A stretch of 64,000 nt of DNA from Druceiella hillmani (taxonomy: Eukaryota > Arthropoda > Insecta > Lepidoptera > Hepialidae), in NCBI GenBank assembly GCA_039881145.1, contig JAYKKI010000061.1:8844501-8908500 (forward strand). The letters are read 5' to 3'. A program made the position numbers and the translations under genes. Below the pieces are notes generated by a model. It had not been told where the DNA came from and made no database searches. It worked only from the letters and a program-made list of their open reading frames with translations. Positions 11,946 through 24,261 of the stretch are shown here, piece by piece. How positions within the stretch are numbered: the first letter of the stretch is position 1; the number at the start of each line of letters is the position of its first letter.

Positions 11946-14000
11946 TTCTGTTATCATTCTAAAGTAATCACTTTTTTAACATTTTCAGTCTACAAAATCA
12001 CTCTGTTACAATTTTATTATATGTATAGATGTCACTAAGGGCAGATACGAGACATGGATTTAAAAATGAAACTATTTAAATTTTTCGACTTTACACCCAT
12101 TTAGTCGCGCTATAAAAACGATAATTAATAAAAACGGGAATTTCAAAGACATTGCTCGTGTTAGTCTTATCTCCTATCTGTATATTTGTAGCTATTTATC
12201 TTTATTTATACATTAAACTAGAGGTGCCGCGGTTTACAGCCGTTACTCGATATTCGATATTATTTCATTATTTGTCGAATAGCGAATACGAATATCTATT
12301 ATTCAACAACGGCGAACAATTTTCTGACGCAATGACATTAATCTTTTGTTAGTACTTAATCTCTTTGGTGTGACGTAAATTTTATAAAATAAAACTATAG
12401 ATTTAGGAAAAAATTAAACTATAATTAAATTGTACCCTGTACGATCAACAAAGAAAGTATTATTATCATTTATTTAGAAATTATCATTAATATAAAAAAT
12501 TAAGAAAAGTCAGCAATAAATCAGTCATGTACTCTAGTAGGTCGTCTATTCAATTATTACACGTTTTACCGTTGGGTTGTAATTAATATTCAAAGTCCAC
12601 AAGGGGTAGATTGTGATGCAGAAAAACTCATTTTTCTGCACGAATTGGGTCCAGTATATTGCGCTTTTTTTCTTAAATCAAGCCTGTTTGGAAAATAGTA
12701 TTTCTGGATAGAGAGAGCTTGCTGGAGTAGTCAGGTATCGCTTAGCGAGTTTACTTAAATTGTGTACCGATATTATTTCATATTGAAACCCAGCAATTCA
12801 TAAATCAACTCGAAAAATAACTTTATATTTTATAATGTGCTAATGTACTTTTATAGCCCACGCGATAATAAATAATGAAAAAACCGAATAATGAAAAAAC
12901 CGAAGTTTGTCGGGTAATTTATTTGCCCCTGAAAAATTCTATGTGTATATTTTAAATTTTTAAACGATACAAGATATTAAAAAAATTAGTTTATCATTTT
13001 ACTTTCACGAAAATTACACAGATTTTTTCAGAATTTTATGCTAAATTTATGAAAGACAGTTGTAAAATGAAAAGATAATTAGTTTTATTGTAGCGATTTT
13101 TTTTCGTTGGGCGGCAAAGGACATGTCGATTCGATACGTCACTTTTTTCCATGTTTATGTACTTTCTTTGAATATTTGTATAGACTTTGGATTCATATGA
13201 CTTTAAACATTTCTTTTATAAATTGATTTGAGTTTTTTTATACTTTGCAGATCGATATGGCAAACGATATAAATATTATCAAAAATTGAGTGTTTTATTT
13301 TCCCCATTTCAAATTTTCATATATTGAGGTGAAAGTAAGTATTATTACGCTTATTATTATGCTATTTGAAGTTTTTCTGTCAAACGGTTTCTGAGAAAAA
13401 CAGCTGCGACGAATTGTCGGATTCGGGAGCTGAGCGATCTTACAAGATCCGCTTTCCTTCTCTTTGAGATACGAGACAATACATTTACCTAATTGGCTTT
13501 ACTGAAAAAGTGTGTATTAAGTTACGCAGTAAAGTAAGTAGTGCGCGAGCAATTCATAGCATCATACCGAACTGAACTGAACTGAACGTACCATACTGAA
13601 CGTGTGTACCCTAAAGCGTTCTGTTTTTGCTACTTGGCTAAAGTAATCTAATTAGGAATAGGTATGTCAAAACAAGCTAAGGAAGAATTAACAATTTCAC
13701 ATGGCTATATTGCATTATGTGAAAATATAGTTTTACCCCTAATATTAGTCATATTTTAAATTTCATTGTCGGTTTTCGCTATTTATAAAAAATTACGGAT
13801 ATATTTTTTATAATATTGACATTACATACATATATGGGAAATTGTTTTTGTTTGACAATGTGTACGAAGTTATTAATTTTATTTATCATAGTAGAAAAGC
13901 AAGCAAGTGTTTTTATATAAATTTTGGATTTTCAAAATTTGGTACATAAAAATAAATTACAACGAATGCCCCGTATTAAGCCGGGAAAGGCAGCTAGCTA
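11946..14000. other. Unassigned AT-rich sequence
   Basis: Contains a weak inverted GATATTCG.. / ..CGAATA pattern at 12245-12300 that might be the end of a hAT-like element, and a short direct repeat GAACTGAACTGAACTGAAC at 13570. No gene recognised. Confidence 0.35.
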
Positions 14001-14285
14001 ATGCCGGTTGGCGTACTTCGAGCGTTCGCGCCGCCACGCCAACGCGACGTCGCGTCGCAGAAACTGCGGGTCGAGGTGCAGTGCGTCGCGGTCGTGACGT
14101 CACGCGGACCTGTAGCGACATGCTTCGCTCACCTTCAAACTATCTTCGTCATTTACCGCCCTGGGATGTCAGAATATGACACCACTCTATGCAATGTGGT
14201 CCCGATGACGTGTAAGAGATACGTACGTCATGACGAAGGCGTGTGTGCGTTTGGCGTCAGCGGAGTGACATGTGCGCCCTAGCAC
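14001..14285. other. CpG-rich, GC-rich block
   Basis: About 280 bp near 58% GC in a roughly 30% GC background, with many CpG sites (GCGACGTCGCGTCGCAG) and several 'gacgtcac/gtgacgtc' CRE-like or GACGT words. Two plus-strand frames overlap here (13907-14179 and 14001-14282), but neither has domain content; the openness is explained by few A/T-rich stop codons. Could be a promoter or enhancer, an exon of an unseen gene, or a GC-rich mobile sequence. Confidence 0.55.
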
Positions 14286-15780
14286 AGCTCCCATTAATTA
14301 TTTTCGAAATTGGAAAATGATCCAACGTTGATGGCGAATATCTTAAACGTAAAAAGTTTTAATTAAATATTTTTTTGTTATACAAAACGTATCAACAAAA
14401 CAAAATAAAGCGAAATCTTGGAATTAATTTCTAAAGTCGATCATTGATCAAGAGTTTATGACATCAAAGAATAAATTAGTTTGTCAGCTGAATCAAGAGC
14501 TCGACCAGGGTCACTAACCGTCCTGGTTTTGCCGCCACTATCCGATTTTACGTCCTTTAGTTCGGTTTCGGTCCACAGTTATGATCGGAAGTAAAATGGT
14601 CGGTTAATTAAACATTGGGTGACTCTGTTTGCCGTAATTTTAAACTTACGACCAGTTTTAAACTTATTAGTAAGTGCATCTTATATCTTAAGAAACAAAC
14701 GTGTCGATGGTGAGAAATGAGAAACAGAATAATTGTAATTTATATGAGGCCATATTTTGGGTACCATTAAAATATAGAATAACGCCCCCCCCCCCTCTCT
14801 AAGACCTTTTTCAGAGAAATTTCTACATTTCAAAATCAAGGTACTAGAACTACTAGTAGTTAAAGAAAAAAAATAAAGTTGATCTAACAATAGGTTTTTT
14901 TTAATCCTAAATAAAATTCAGTTCCATAAAATTATATAATAAAAACAGTTACTGACTTATTAAATGATAATATAATAAAAAACAGTTGTTACTCAAATCA
15001 AACCTATCGAAAATAACTAAAAACTAATAACAATATAAATGTTGTACCTTGGATAATCAATCTTATCTAATTGTAATTAGGATATTAACTTTCGTAGTTT
15101 GACAATAACAACAGTTGTTTTATTATATTTATCTTTTTATTTAGTTATTTAAACCAATTCGTTGCCATCGGGATTGTTAAATAGCAGCTGTTAAATTCCG
15201 GAGCAAGACACCACGGCAATTATGCTTTGCTAAGATCCATGTCATTGGAATCGGATGGTATTTCCGTTGATTAAGATAGTAAAACAGCGATACGAAAATG
15301 AAATGTAAATTAATAAATAAATAATAAAGAAAATTGTGAAGAATTACTGCATTTTTTATATTTCTGGGACTGTTTTTTACATTCCTAGACACGGGATAAC
15401 ATTACAAATTCTGGATATCAAGCAACCCTGTCTGTAAGTATGGAAAAGTTGGCTACCCTTAGCCCGAAACTGGCAGAATCGTTTCAAAAGAATAAACAAT
15501 CCTCATGACGTTCCGGATATCCTTAAGACTACCAGAATTACTTATATCAGAACTATAAATAAGTCGTGTCGAGCTCACATATTCGACTGGATCCTTATCG
15601 GGAGCACTCAATTGCTTAGAGTTTCTACATAATTGAGTTCATATAATTACATTTGCATTAATTCTCTTATATTATATACTACAAGATGTATTAGGTAATA
15701 TTATATTACATAGAATTGATTTATTAATAATAACAGTCGTTTATTGAAAATTCTAAATAAAATAATATTACACTTTTACC
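14286..15780. other. Unassigned AT-rich sequence
   Basis: Contains a C-run at about 14785-14796. No gene recognised; minus frames at 14681-14890 and 15177-15392 have no family signature. Confidence 0.4.
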
Positions 15781-15789
15781 AATTAAATA

Positions 15790-16430
15790 AAATAAGATTT
15801 TACGAACAGTAATATCTTGGCATCAAGAATATGGAATGTGATTACGAATGTTGCGTATACGTGGAGAGGTCCCAAAGTAGTTTTCCTAAAGCTCAATAAA
15901 TTTATTATATCTTGAATTTGATTAATTTTTTTTTCTAAATCGTCAATAAATGTTTTTTGTAATTGCTGAAGATGAGCTGAAATTGTCTCACTGTCGTCCT
16001 TAAATCTTATTCCTGAGACCCTTTTTTCAGGTTTAGGAACAAGCAAATATCAGTCGGAGCTAGGACGGGTGGATGGGTGAAACTATAGGGTGGGTGAATC
16101 AGCGATTCGAAGCAGAGTTTGTGAATAGCACCCATTGCGACTTTGCTTTTGTGAATCAGCGCGTTATCTGTCAAAACCAACATAGTCTTAGCCACATCTC
16201 TTTTCCTTGATAATTTCCTTTTCTTGATAATCGATGAATAAAATCCCTTCATAATTCCAAAGAAAGGATTGCCATCAATTTTCCAGCCGATTACGAGATC
16301 TTAAACTTCTTAAGGCGCGGAGTGCACTTTTTGTATCATTGCATCGACTTTTGCTTGGACTCAGGCTCAAAGTGATGAACCCAAGTTTCATTTTCAATCA
16401 CAATTCCCTCCAAAATCGGCACACGAGATG
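15790..16430 (-). pseudogene. Decayed mariner transposase
   Basis: Minus strand, high to low coordinate: IENETWVHHFEPESKQKSMQ (16400-16340, the DETW..YEPE region with the first catalytic Asp changed to Asn); then AGKLMAI; then DNALIHKSKVAMGAIHKLCF with ESLIHPPYS (16170-16080), the second catalytic block HDNA.AH; and LAPTDICLFLNLKKGS (the APSD.YLFP.LKK block). The latter is preceded by a short insertion that splits HPPYSPDLAP. Several frame changes. Start and TIRs not found. Confidence 0.85.
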
Positions 16431-16439
16431 TAGATAAAT

Positions 16440-17910
16440 GTGGAATTTATGCGCATTTCGACACAATTTTTTCAAGTTACATTAAATTATAAACTATAAA
16501 ACAAACATATTCTATTTACTGGTCATGGAAAATGGATAAGACCGTAAAGGTAAAAAATAGATAATGGTCTCTCCGTTCCAATTTGCCACTAAAACGTGTC
16601 AGAGGGAGAGGGAAACATAAAATCGTTTGAAGAAATTCATTGTATCAGCATTTACACAATATAGCTTACAGTTGAGTAAGAGAGACGTCGATAAAATAAT
16701 TTGTGCTACTTGTGTTTGTTTATAAAACATTTTTTACAGAATACTGAGGTGGAATTCAAGCGCATTGTTGGATCAACAGAGGTATTTATAATTTCTCCTT
16801 CGGTGAACATATTTAAGAAGTGTGATGCCTTGTCTTTGCTAAGAAACCCATGAGATATCAGGGTAAATTCTATAGACAAAATTTGGTACAATCTCATTGG
16901 AAGGAATTAAAGGTCAATCCGGGCTTTCTTTAAATTAAAGGTCAATCACACCTAGCAATATATTTGTTATTCGTGGAAGCATACAATCGAAGTTTGCTAC
17001 GATTTATATTGAATCGCTTTTTTGTATTGCCTATTTAATTTTTTACATCATTTTATTAATCTAGCAAGTTTTTCCATATGTATTTTAGTTAATTTACTTT
17101 TGGTGAAATATTTGATTACTAATTATAATCATCCTAATATATGATTACCTCGCCATTTATATAGTTTAAATTCTTTAAAATATCTGCCATATAATGACGT
17201 TATATTATATAGACACGTCATCTCTCTAAAATTGGTTATCAAAAGACGAGATAATTATCTCGTCTTCAATACAACTATCTCTTTTACATAGACTGAATGG
17301 GGGCGATATGGACCTATCGGTAATTTCGGCCATCTACAAAATTACTACTGGCAATATTTTTATTTAAAAAAGTGTGACTTGTAACAGTTGACACTGGGGG
17401 TGCCAGATTTTTTTCCGTCCCGTAAGGGGCAGATGTTCGTCATCCGCCATAAACACCATATTTAAGAATTTTTTAAAAAGAGTAAAAGGAAAATCATGAT
17501 TTTTATAATATTTGATTAACAAAATTTAAACAAGAATTTGTTTGTTATATAATGTAAATTACGTGGGCGGAGAGCCAGCAGATCGTTGGCTGCGACGCAT
17601 ACCGCCTTCGTTCAGTCATCATTGACAGATGAATCGTTTTCGACTCGGTTTGTACGTATCCAGTCTTGTTCATTACGCATTCCAGAAATATGGGGCAGCT
17701 ATTGTTCCGGAGTGCCACTAAAATATGACTAAAAGTACGGGATGTCCAATACTGAGTGCTACTAAAAATATGGCTAAAATCATTGGATGGAAATACGGGT
17801 GTTTGGCGACGCATGTCGACATCAAGCAGTGCGTTTGAAATAGCTGGCATATACGGACGTGTTTATTTTTGTCCAGCAGTGGTATTGTATTACATGATCC
17901 TAACGTAGGA
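16440..17910. other. Unassigned sequence
   Basis: Contains a palindromic block at 17243-17263 (AGACGAGATAATTATCTCGTCT) and a short duplicated phrase at 17715-17780 ('aaaatatgactaaaa' against 'aaaatatggctaaaa'). The 101-codon minus frame at 17545-17850 lacks a domain. No gene recognised. Confidence 0.4.
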
Positions 17911-17912
17911 GT

Positions 17913-18195
17913 TACAATTTTGACTTAAATGGAGTATTTACAATTTTACATTTGCATCATATACATTTTGACTTAAATGGAGTATTTATAATTTTACATT
18001 TGCATCATGTACATTTTGATTTAAATGGAGTATTTATAATTTTACATTTGCATCATGTACATTTTGACTTAAATGGAGTATTTATAATTTTACATTTGCA
18101 TCATGTACATTTTGATTTAAATGGAGTATTTATAATTTTACATTTGCATCATGCACATTTTGACTTAAATGGAGTATTTATAATTTTAAATTTGA
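17913..18195 (+). repeat. 48-bp minisatellite, about 5.9 copies
   Basis: Unit begins ACATTTTGACTTAAATGGAG and ends CATTTGCATCATGT; the 48-bp period is exact. The fifth-phase base varies as gaC/gaT between copies (C,C,T,C,T,C), hinting at a 96-bp higher-order unit. Because 48 is a multiple of three it makes a 147-codon frame (17952-18395) of repeated HFDLNGVFIILHLHHV. There is no reason to think it is translated. Confidence 0.95.
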
Positions 18196-18626
18196 TCGTG
18201 GTACAGTATACTTGTAGTTATTCTTTGTTTAAAAAGTCATTAGTTTTCATAAAAGTAAACAATCTAGAGCATCTATATATGGATAGACACAGAGACTTTG
18301 CAGGCAATTCTGCTCATTTGGTCAGCGTTGTCTCTTATAAATACTACGTAGAAGGAATTTTTTCTTTTATTTTGAAAACATTTTTATTGCTGTAGATGAT
18401 GAAGATTCGCTTTTAAAATATGTTCAGAGTAACTGGTTAGATGGAATATTGAAAAAATACCATAAAATTAATAGAACAAGACGTATTTATTTGCGCAGCA
18501 GCAAGGAATATTATATAGGAAGAGCATATCCAACACAAGAAAAAATATATAGAAAGAAGATATATCACCTATCACATGAGTAAAGCTAGCTCTACGAGAG
18601 TACCACACACACTTAGGCACATACTA

Positions 18627-19018
18627 GGTTACATTTTGATGAATGACTAAATATCACAAAGCGATTAAGATGCAGTAAATAAATCACATTATGAAAAAGA
18701 ACATACTTTTTTTAACTTCTCCTAACATTCCCGTGTTTTATTAAAGCGGGAATGCAAGGAAAAGTTAAAAAAATTACATATTTTGTTAATTTTTTTCATT
18801 ATATGATTTAGTTACTGTTTCTTTTTTCATTATATGATTTAGTTACTGTTTCTTTTTTCATTATATGATTTAGTTACTGTTTCTTTTTTCATTATATGAT
18901 TTAGTTACTGTTTCTTTTTTCATTATATGATTTAGTTACTGTTTCTTTTTTCATTATATGATTTAGTTACTGTTTCATAATTGCTCCACGAAATTTGATC
19001 ACTTATCAAAATGTAACC
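18627..19018. mobile_element. MITE / foldback element with expanded right arm
   Basis: Ends GGTTACATTTTGAT and ATCAAAATGTAACC are perfect 14-bp inverses. Similarity between arms continues inward: 'cagtaaataaatcacattat' on the left matches the inverse of the right-arm unit 'atatgatttagttactg'. The centre is a hairpin (18707-18733 with 18747-18773, TTAACTTCTCC and CATTCCCG against CGGGAATG and AGTTAA). The right arm holds six copies of a 31-bp unit where the left has one. No coding capacity. Confidence 0.85.
18791..18976 (+). repeat. 31-bp tandem array, exactly 6 copies
   Basis: Unit TTTTTTCATTATATGATTTA then GTTACTGTTTC, repeated six times with no visible mismatch. It lies within the right arm of the 18627-19018 element. 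The perfect identity implies recent expansion. Confidence 0.95.
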
Positions 19019-19484
19019 CAGCATAAACATTTAAGTGCACAAAGTATTTACAAATGTTAGTGTTATTTTTAAACAAGTAAATACATTGCCTATTATATTT
19101 TCTACAGGCGTAAAAATTATGAAGTATTAAAAAAATCCAAGAAACCAAAACCAATAAATTTAGAATTATCGCTATAGTTTCCCGGTAAACTTTAGGTAAA
19201 TTTCTATTTATGTTTTTATTCTCATAGTAAAGACTTTATATAGAACATATTTTGAGAGATTCTGATATATAGAACATCTTTTTGTAGACATTTTTAATAA
19301 TAACTTCAGAACTATATTATATGCAATTCTGAAAAAAATTCAAAAATTCAAATCATAAAAAAATTTAAAATTCCATGAGCTCCTCGTAATATTTTTACAT
19401 GAATATATTTGAGTATTCAGTATTGAAATTTATATGGGTTAGTTTGTTTCATCAATATGCCTACAACATATGCTTACAACAAAC

Positions 19485-19600
19485 AGTAACTGAGAAAATC
19501 AGCTATGATAGACGCAAAGATGGACGGAAGCGTGAGTAACCTTATAAGGGTTTTATTTTATTCATTTAAGGTACGGAACCCTAAAAAGAAAAATGTTTAT
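19485..19600 (+). repeat. Dispersed repeat (GGACNGACAGAC family)
   Basis: Contains 'gatggacggaagcg', 'aaccttataagggtttt' and the end 'ggtacggaaccctaaaaa'. Same family as 8990-9245, opposite orientation. Confidence 0.6.
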
Positions 19601-21765
19601 GTAAAGAAGAAATTGGCAGATATATAATTGTGATGATGAGACAGTATGCCCACGTTTGCAAGAACTCTGAAAAATATTGGCCAATAAAAAAGAAAAAAAA
19701 TAGTGGGAATAATATGAAATCGGCTAACTTTTAGCAATTACACATCTCATACAGGATGCAGTCATTTGAAGTAACTTTTCTTGTACATTCAAGACTGCAT
19801 AAATCAAGAAAACCACTTGTATATAAAGTTAAGACTTAGGAAAAAAATCACCCCTTTCGGCTTCAGTGTTTCAAAAGACCTATTCTAAAATTATTTCTAT
19901 GAGCATAGGATAATGTGGATTTTAAACCACAGACATTTATTCCATAATTCTAAACACATTCACTGACGGAGATTTCCTTGATTCCAAATTACTCAAAGTC
20001 ATGTTGCATTTAATCTGAGAATGGAACATCCACTTTTCAATGATTGCATGGCCTTATGACTTCTCTTACATTGACTAATAATAGGCCAACTTTATCAAGT
20101 TCATTTATATCTCAAACATCGACTTCCCAAGTATCTGTTTGAGATCTACTATACATTCTTGGTAATACTTCTATAAATTAAACAATCACATAACAAGAAA
20201 TACCAAGAGGAAACCTACAAGTCACTATTTTAAATTCAACTTTGGTAATAGATAACTGAATCAAGAAGAAGAACTGAATAAATTAAAAAAGGAAATTTAA
20301 AAGAGTAAAAGGAACTTTCGAGTAAAGGGAAAGTGAAAATAACAGAATTTCTGAAGGACTAGAAAATTGTGCAAGGAAGGTTCTCAAAAAAAAGAAGACG
20401 TGGAATGAAAATGACTTAAATTCATAACGAAGATAATGCTGGAAACCACTGCATGTTTTACGGTAAATCTGGAAAAAAACAATTAGCTTTGGTATAAGTT
20501 TATCTTGTGTGTTTTATGAGTTCACGAAGAATGCTCGGGTTGGGATTCAAGTTATGGTTATGTGCATGAAAACTGTTTGGAGCACTGCTAACCCTATTAT
20601 CGGCATTCTGGCCAGCATTAGTCTCATCTGTTGGTAATGCCGGCCTATCTTTAGGATGTTTTTTTTTAAATTTCTTATAGAACTAAATTGAAAATATAAA
20701 ATGCTATTTTATTTATAATTACTTGAACATTTTCTTTAAGATTTTCATTTTTTTAAGGCTTTAACTGTATTGTCTTTAAGACTTAGTTGACCGGCATTTC
20801 CCACGCTTATTTTAATGATTTCCTTGACTCTCTGTTTTTGTCTTCAAAGTTCACACGTGGTTAGCACCGCTTAGGTTCATACTATTTATATTGGTATAGA
20901 TATAACGTGTCATTAAGAATAACATTGCTTCCACATACTTTTTTTTGAAGCGAGCGCACAGTTTGTTCTCACAAAACAAATTGTGCACACTGTGGCAATT
21001 TTAGGAACCAAACTACAGTTTATAGTAGATAGATTGGAACATTATTGGAAAAGTTGTTGTAACACTTGTTGTGCGACAATATTTGGTAGCGATGCCAGTT
21101 ATTTATCACACATCGTATTGCACGGTTAATAACCTCTAGCGTCAGAGTGCATTGACAACGACAGTCACGGAAGAGGTGAGTCGCGTTGCTGATGATAATA
21201 ATAAAAGCATACGGCATATTTATGTCACGTTTCTGAAATATAAATGAAAGTGCTAATTAAATACTGTAAATCATATTATTAATTTGAAATGAAACGATTA
21301 GATTTATTGTAATTATTTAATATTGGAAATATCGTTCTAAAAGCTAAGTAATGCTAAACGCATAATGAAAACTGATAATATTAAGTCCATGTATAAAATC
21401 AAAAATTGCCACCCAGACCGAGAATTTTATAGATACTCTACACATTCTTCTACCATATCATCTCACGGTTTTTTTTTCATACAATACATATATTCAAAGT
21501 TTGTATTTTCACACTGATTTATACGAAATTTGTAAATAAACAAGTGTAGAGTCACGCTACACATTTTTCTCACAAAACACCAGCCTTATAAACATTTTGG
21601 AATTTAGCAGTAAAATATTACTAGTTTCATTTTATCATTGTGCTTATAAAGTATTTGTATCGTATAAATATATTAGCGGTATAAATATTGGGTTCATAAA
21701 GAATAATACAGAATGATTTGAAGGAGATAGTTAGAGTATTAGAGTATTACTTTGAAATACCAAAT
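19601..21765. other. Unassigned AT-rich sequence
   Basis: No gene or repeat structure recognised. Confidence 0.4.
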
Positions 21766-21766
21766 C

Positions 21767-21955
21767 GCACACACACACAAGTGCGTGTGCGTTCGCGCAC
21801 ACACACACATGCACACTCGCCGTGCAGAAGTGCAGACGCGTGCACGTGGGCACGCGGACACGCACACATGCATACACGCACGCACGCATGCACACACGCT
21901 CGCACGCACGCAAGCAGGCACACACATACAACGATTGCATGCATGCACGCACAGG
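21767..21955. repeat. CA/TG and GCAC-rich microsatellite
   Basis: Mixed (CA)n, CACG and GCATGCAC repeats. The strand switches from CA to TG and back around 21780-21800 (CACAAGTGCGTGTGCGTTCG then CGCACACAC), so it can form cruciforms. The frames open in all phases here (21718-22122) are low-complexity artefacts. Confidence 0.9.
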
Positions 21956-22017
21956 CATCTAATTACTTCAGTGGACCTGTTTGTTAGTGCCTTTTCATAC
22001 TTCTCGGTTATCGTGTA

Positions 22018-22435
22018 GCCAGTCCCGGGTACCCAGCGGTGAAGCGTATGGCACTTTATGAAAGCTTTTATACGCACCGGCCTTTTTACTCGGTACCCGG
22101 TTGCTGGACGAACGCTGGTCACACCACTAGACGCCCGATCGCCGGCTACCGAACTGGCTGCCGGCCGCCTAGTGGCGTATGAAGTGTAGCGTTATATTTC
22201 ACATGTGCTGGCGGTCAGTCTCCCAGGTACAACCATTGTTAATTATTCGCCTTTAATTTTTAGTTAAGAGCGAAAATTAAATTATTTACGCGTAGTCACT
22301 ACGTGTCTGTACTCACATCGACGGTCTAGATGTTACTGGATATAAAACCTTGCCGTGTGAAAGCTGAATGTAGGACCGGGCGGTCGGCACCGGCTACCCG
22401 GCAACCAGGACGAACGAAAAGACCAGTACATGCGA
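22018..22435. other. GC-rich block with partial direct repeats
   Basis: Holds two related phrases, GGTACCCGGTTGCTGGACGA at about 22093 and GGCTACCCGGCAACCAGGAC at about 22391, both followed by GAACG. Also an inverted CCACTAG .. CTAGTGG pair (22127-22175) enclosing CCGGC-rich sequence. No domain-bearing frame. Function unknown. Confidence 0.5.
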
Positions 22436-22444
22436 GCATGCATG

Positions 22445-22498
22445 TGGACTTGTCGCAGTGCATGCGCACGCACGTCCGCATGCACTGCGACAAGTCCA
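22445..22498. repeat. Perfect 22-bp hairpin
   Basis: Arms 22445-22466 and 22477-22498 are perfect inverses (TGGACTTGTCGCAGTGCATG, then CG) around a 10-base loop, CACGCACGTC. The GC-rich stem would be very stable. Confidence 0.95.
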
Positions 22499-22539
22499 AC
22501 AGGAAGTACTTTAGGAACTAGGCACAGAACGTGCATGCA

Positions 22540-23090
22540 TCTAGTGCCTCAACTACTTCCCGAATCAGTTTAGATGAAATATTATGTTTGGGAGTATTTT
22601 ATTTATATGTTTTATTTGTTTCGTTTTCCTGATTTAAAAATTTCATGTACTGCCATTCAAAACCTGGCATATAAAAAAAATTAAAAATTTTCTCCTCCAA
22701 CGATTTTCTTCAAACTATCCATATTATTAATTCCTTATAAGCGATGAGGGAAACTCACGCACACAATGTTACCATATTAAGTAGACATATCATTAGCGCT
22801 CTAGAAGAACTCTTGATTAATCTATCTCTTTTACGGGGGTAGCATCAAAAGTTCTTAACAAATCAAATTTCGAAAATCAATCTCTTTGGTGATCCACTGA
22901 GATATTTTGCTTGAATTTTTCATTCGTTTTGACGTACAATTTGAATATTGCGTATTGTAATCAAGTTGAATTTAAAACGAGTTTTCATTCGATGATATTT
23001 CATGATTATCATTATTTGTCTCAATCGATAACAAAGTTACAATCAATTTCGATTGATATTTTATGACAAAGTCCCCTCTCCCCCTATAGT
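22540..23090. other. Unassigned AT-rich sequence
   Basis: May include the 5' flank of the mariner relic that follows; no terminal inverted repeat found. Confidence 0.4.
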
Positions 23091-23094
23091 TTAC

Positions 23095-23615
23095 AACTGG
23101 CTAAATGAGTTCAAGCGTGGTCGTACCAATTTATTATGATTTGCGTGAGGGATGTTATTCAACAGCATCAATGGAAGACAATAGCAATGCTTTGTGGCTA
23201 GATAATGACTAATAAGAGAGTAACCTATCAGCAAATTCGGGCAAGCTTAGGCATTAGAATAAGACAAATTCAGAAAACTATACATTGATATTTCGGCATC
23301 AGGAGCATTGATCGGCGCCGCGAAGTATTAGAAAAATTCGACGCAGGTCACTCAAATGCTCTAGTCGACATCGTCACAGGTGACGAATTCTAGATATACT
23401 GTTACGAATCCGAATCTAAGAGTCTGTCTGCGCAGTAAATGTTTTTTTTTCTGAAAAGTTATTACTAAGCTATGCGTTATTATGGTACGATTGTTCTGGA
23501 AAATAAAAGAAAACATAGGTAGACATGGGGATTGCCGACAGAAGTGGAAACTTATAACTATGAAATAATTATACCGTAATTTTGAATTAATATTTTCAGA
23601 ATTCAAATTGCATGA
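23095..23615 (+). pseudogene. Decayed mariner transposase
   Basis: Plus-strand pieces in order with stops and frame shifts: WLNEFKRGRTN; DNDxxERVTYQQIRASLGIR-like text (stops inside) at 23200-23255; DIVTGDEF near 23368 (the VTGDE block with the first catalytic Asp), followed by CYESESKS; and, further on, IVLENKRK with LPTEVETYNYE near 23490-23560 (the PLE..RTVN..WY...LPEV region). Diagnostic of mariner (family knowledge). Different sequence from the 15.8-16.4 kb relic. Confidence 0.8.
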
Positions 23616-24105
23616 TGTATTGCAGGGGTCAAATTTAAAAAAGTAAAAAATAAATAATATTACATTTTTAAATGCAAATATTGATACGAATATTGGAAAT
23701 ATTTGAAAACAAGTGCTTTAATTTTGTAGCCATTTTTCCACATAAAGATATTAACATATTTTGTACTCACTGTTGTACTGTACAGTGATCCTACAATTAA
23801 GCAATTAAAATATTAATCTAACTAAAACACAATTTAAACAATGCACAGTATACACACGTTGAACTTTCTATGTAGTTCATTTTCCTTTAGTTGTATAGAT
23901 ATGAACAGCACTAATGTTGCACAACGCGTCAACCTTACAGCTACAGATATTCTGCAATTACAGCACGTCGGTGACGCCAACTGACAAGTTTTTATCCATA
24001 CAAAAAGCGTTCAACGCGCACATCATACATTCGGGTATATACAATGTGTTGGTGTATATATGTATGGTGTATATATGTATACGTGTGCCAGAGCAGTAGA
24101 TGTTA
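23616..24105. other. Unassigned AT-rich sequence
   Basis: Nothing recognised apart from the approach to the TG microsatellite. Confidence 0.4.
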
Positions 24106-24240
24106 TATATGTCTGTGTGCCTGCGTGCGTGCGTGCATGAGTGCGTGCGTGCGTGCGTGCGAGCGTGCGTGCGTACATGCGTGCGTGTGTGAGTGCGTGC
24201 GTGTGGGTGTGTGTGCGCACACGCACACACACACACATAC
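24106..24240. repeat. TG/GTGC microsatellite with strand switch
   Basis: (GCGT)n and (GT)n run, switching to (CA)n at about 24217 (TGTGTGCGCACACGCACACA), an inverted-symmetry point. Low-complexity frames on both strands are artefacts. Confidence 0.9.
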
Positions 24241-24261
24241 ATATATATATACATATACATA

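Noticed and set aside
14001..14282. 93-codon frame in GC-rich DNA
   Set aside because: Two different frames are open over the same bases, as expected from composition; neither shows a domain or splice context.
17952..18395. 147-codon plus-strand frame
   Set aside because: It is the translation of a 48-bp minisatellite whose period is a multiple of three; there is no unique domain.
21718..22122. Several long overlapping frames on both strands, Cys/His/Arg-rich
   Set aside because: Low-complexity CA/TG microsatellite reads open in every frame; not a cysteine-rich protein.
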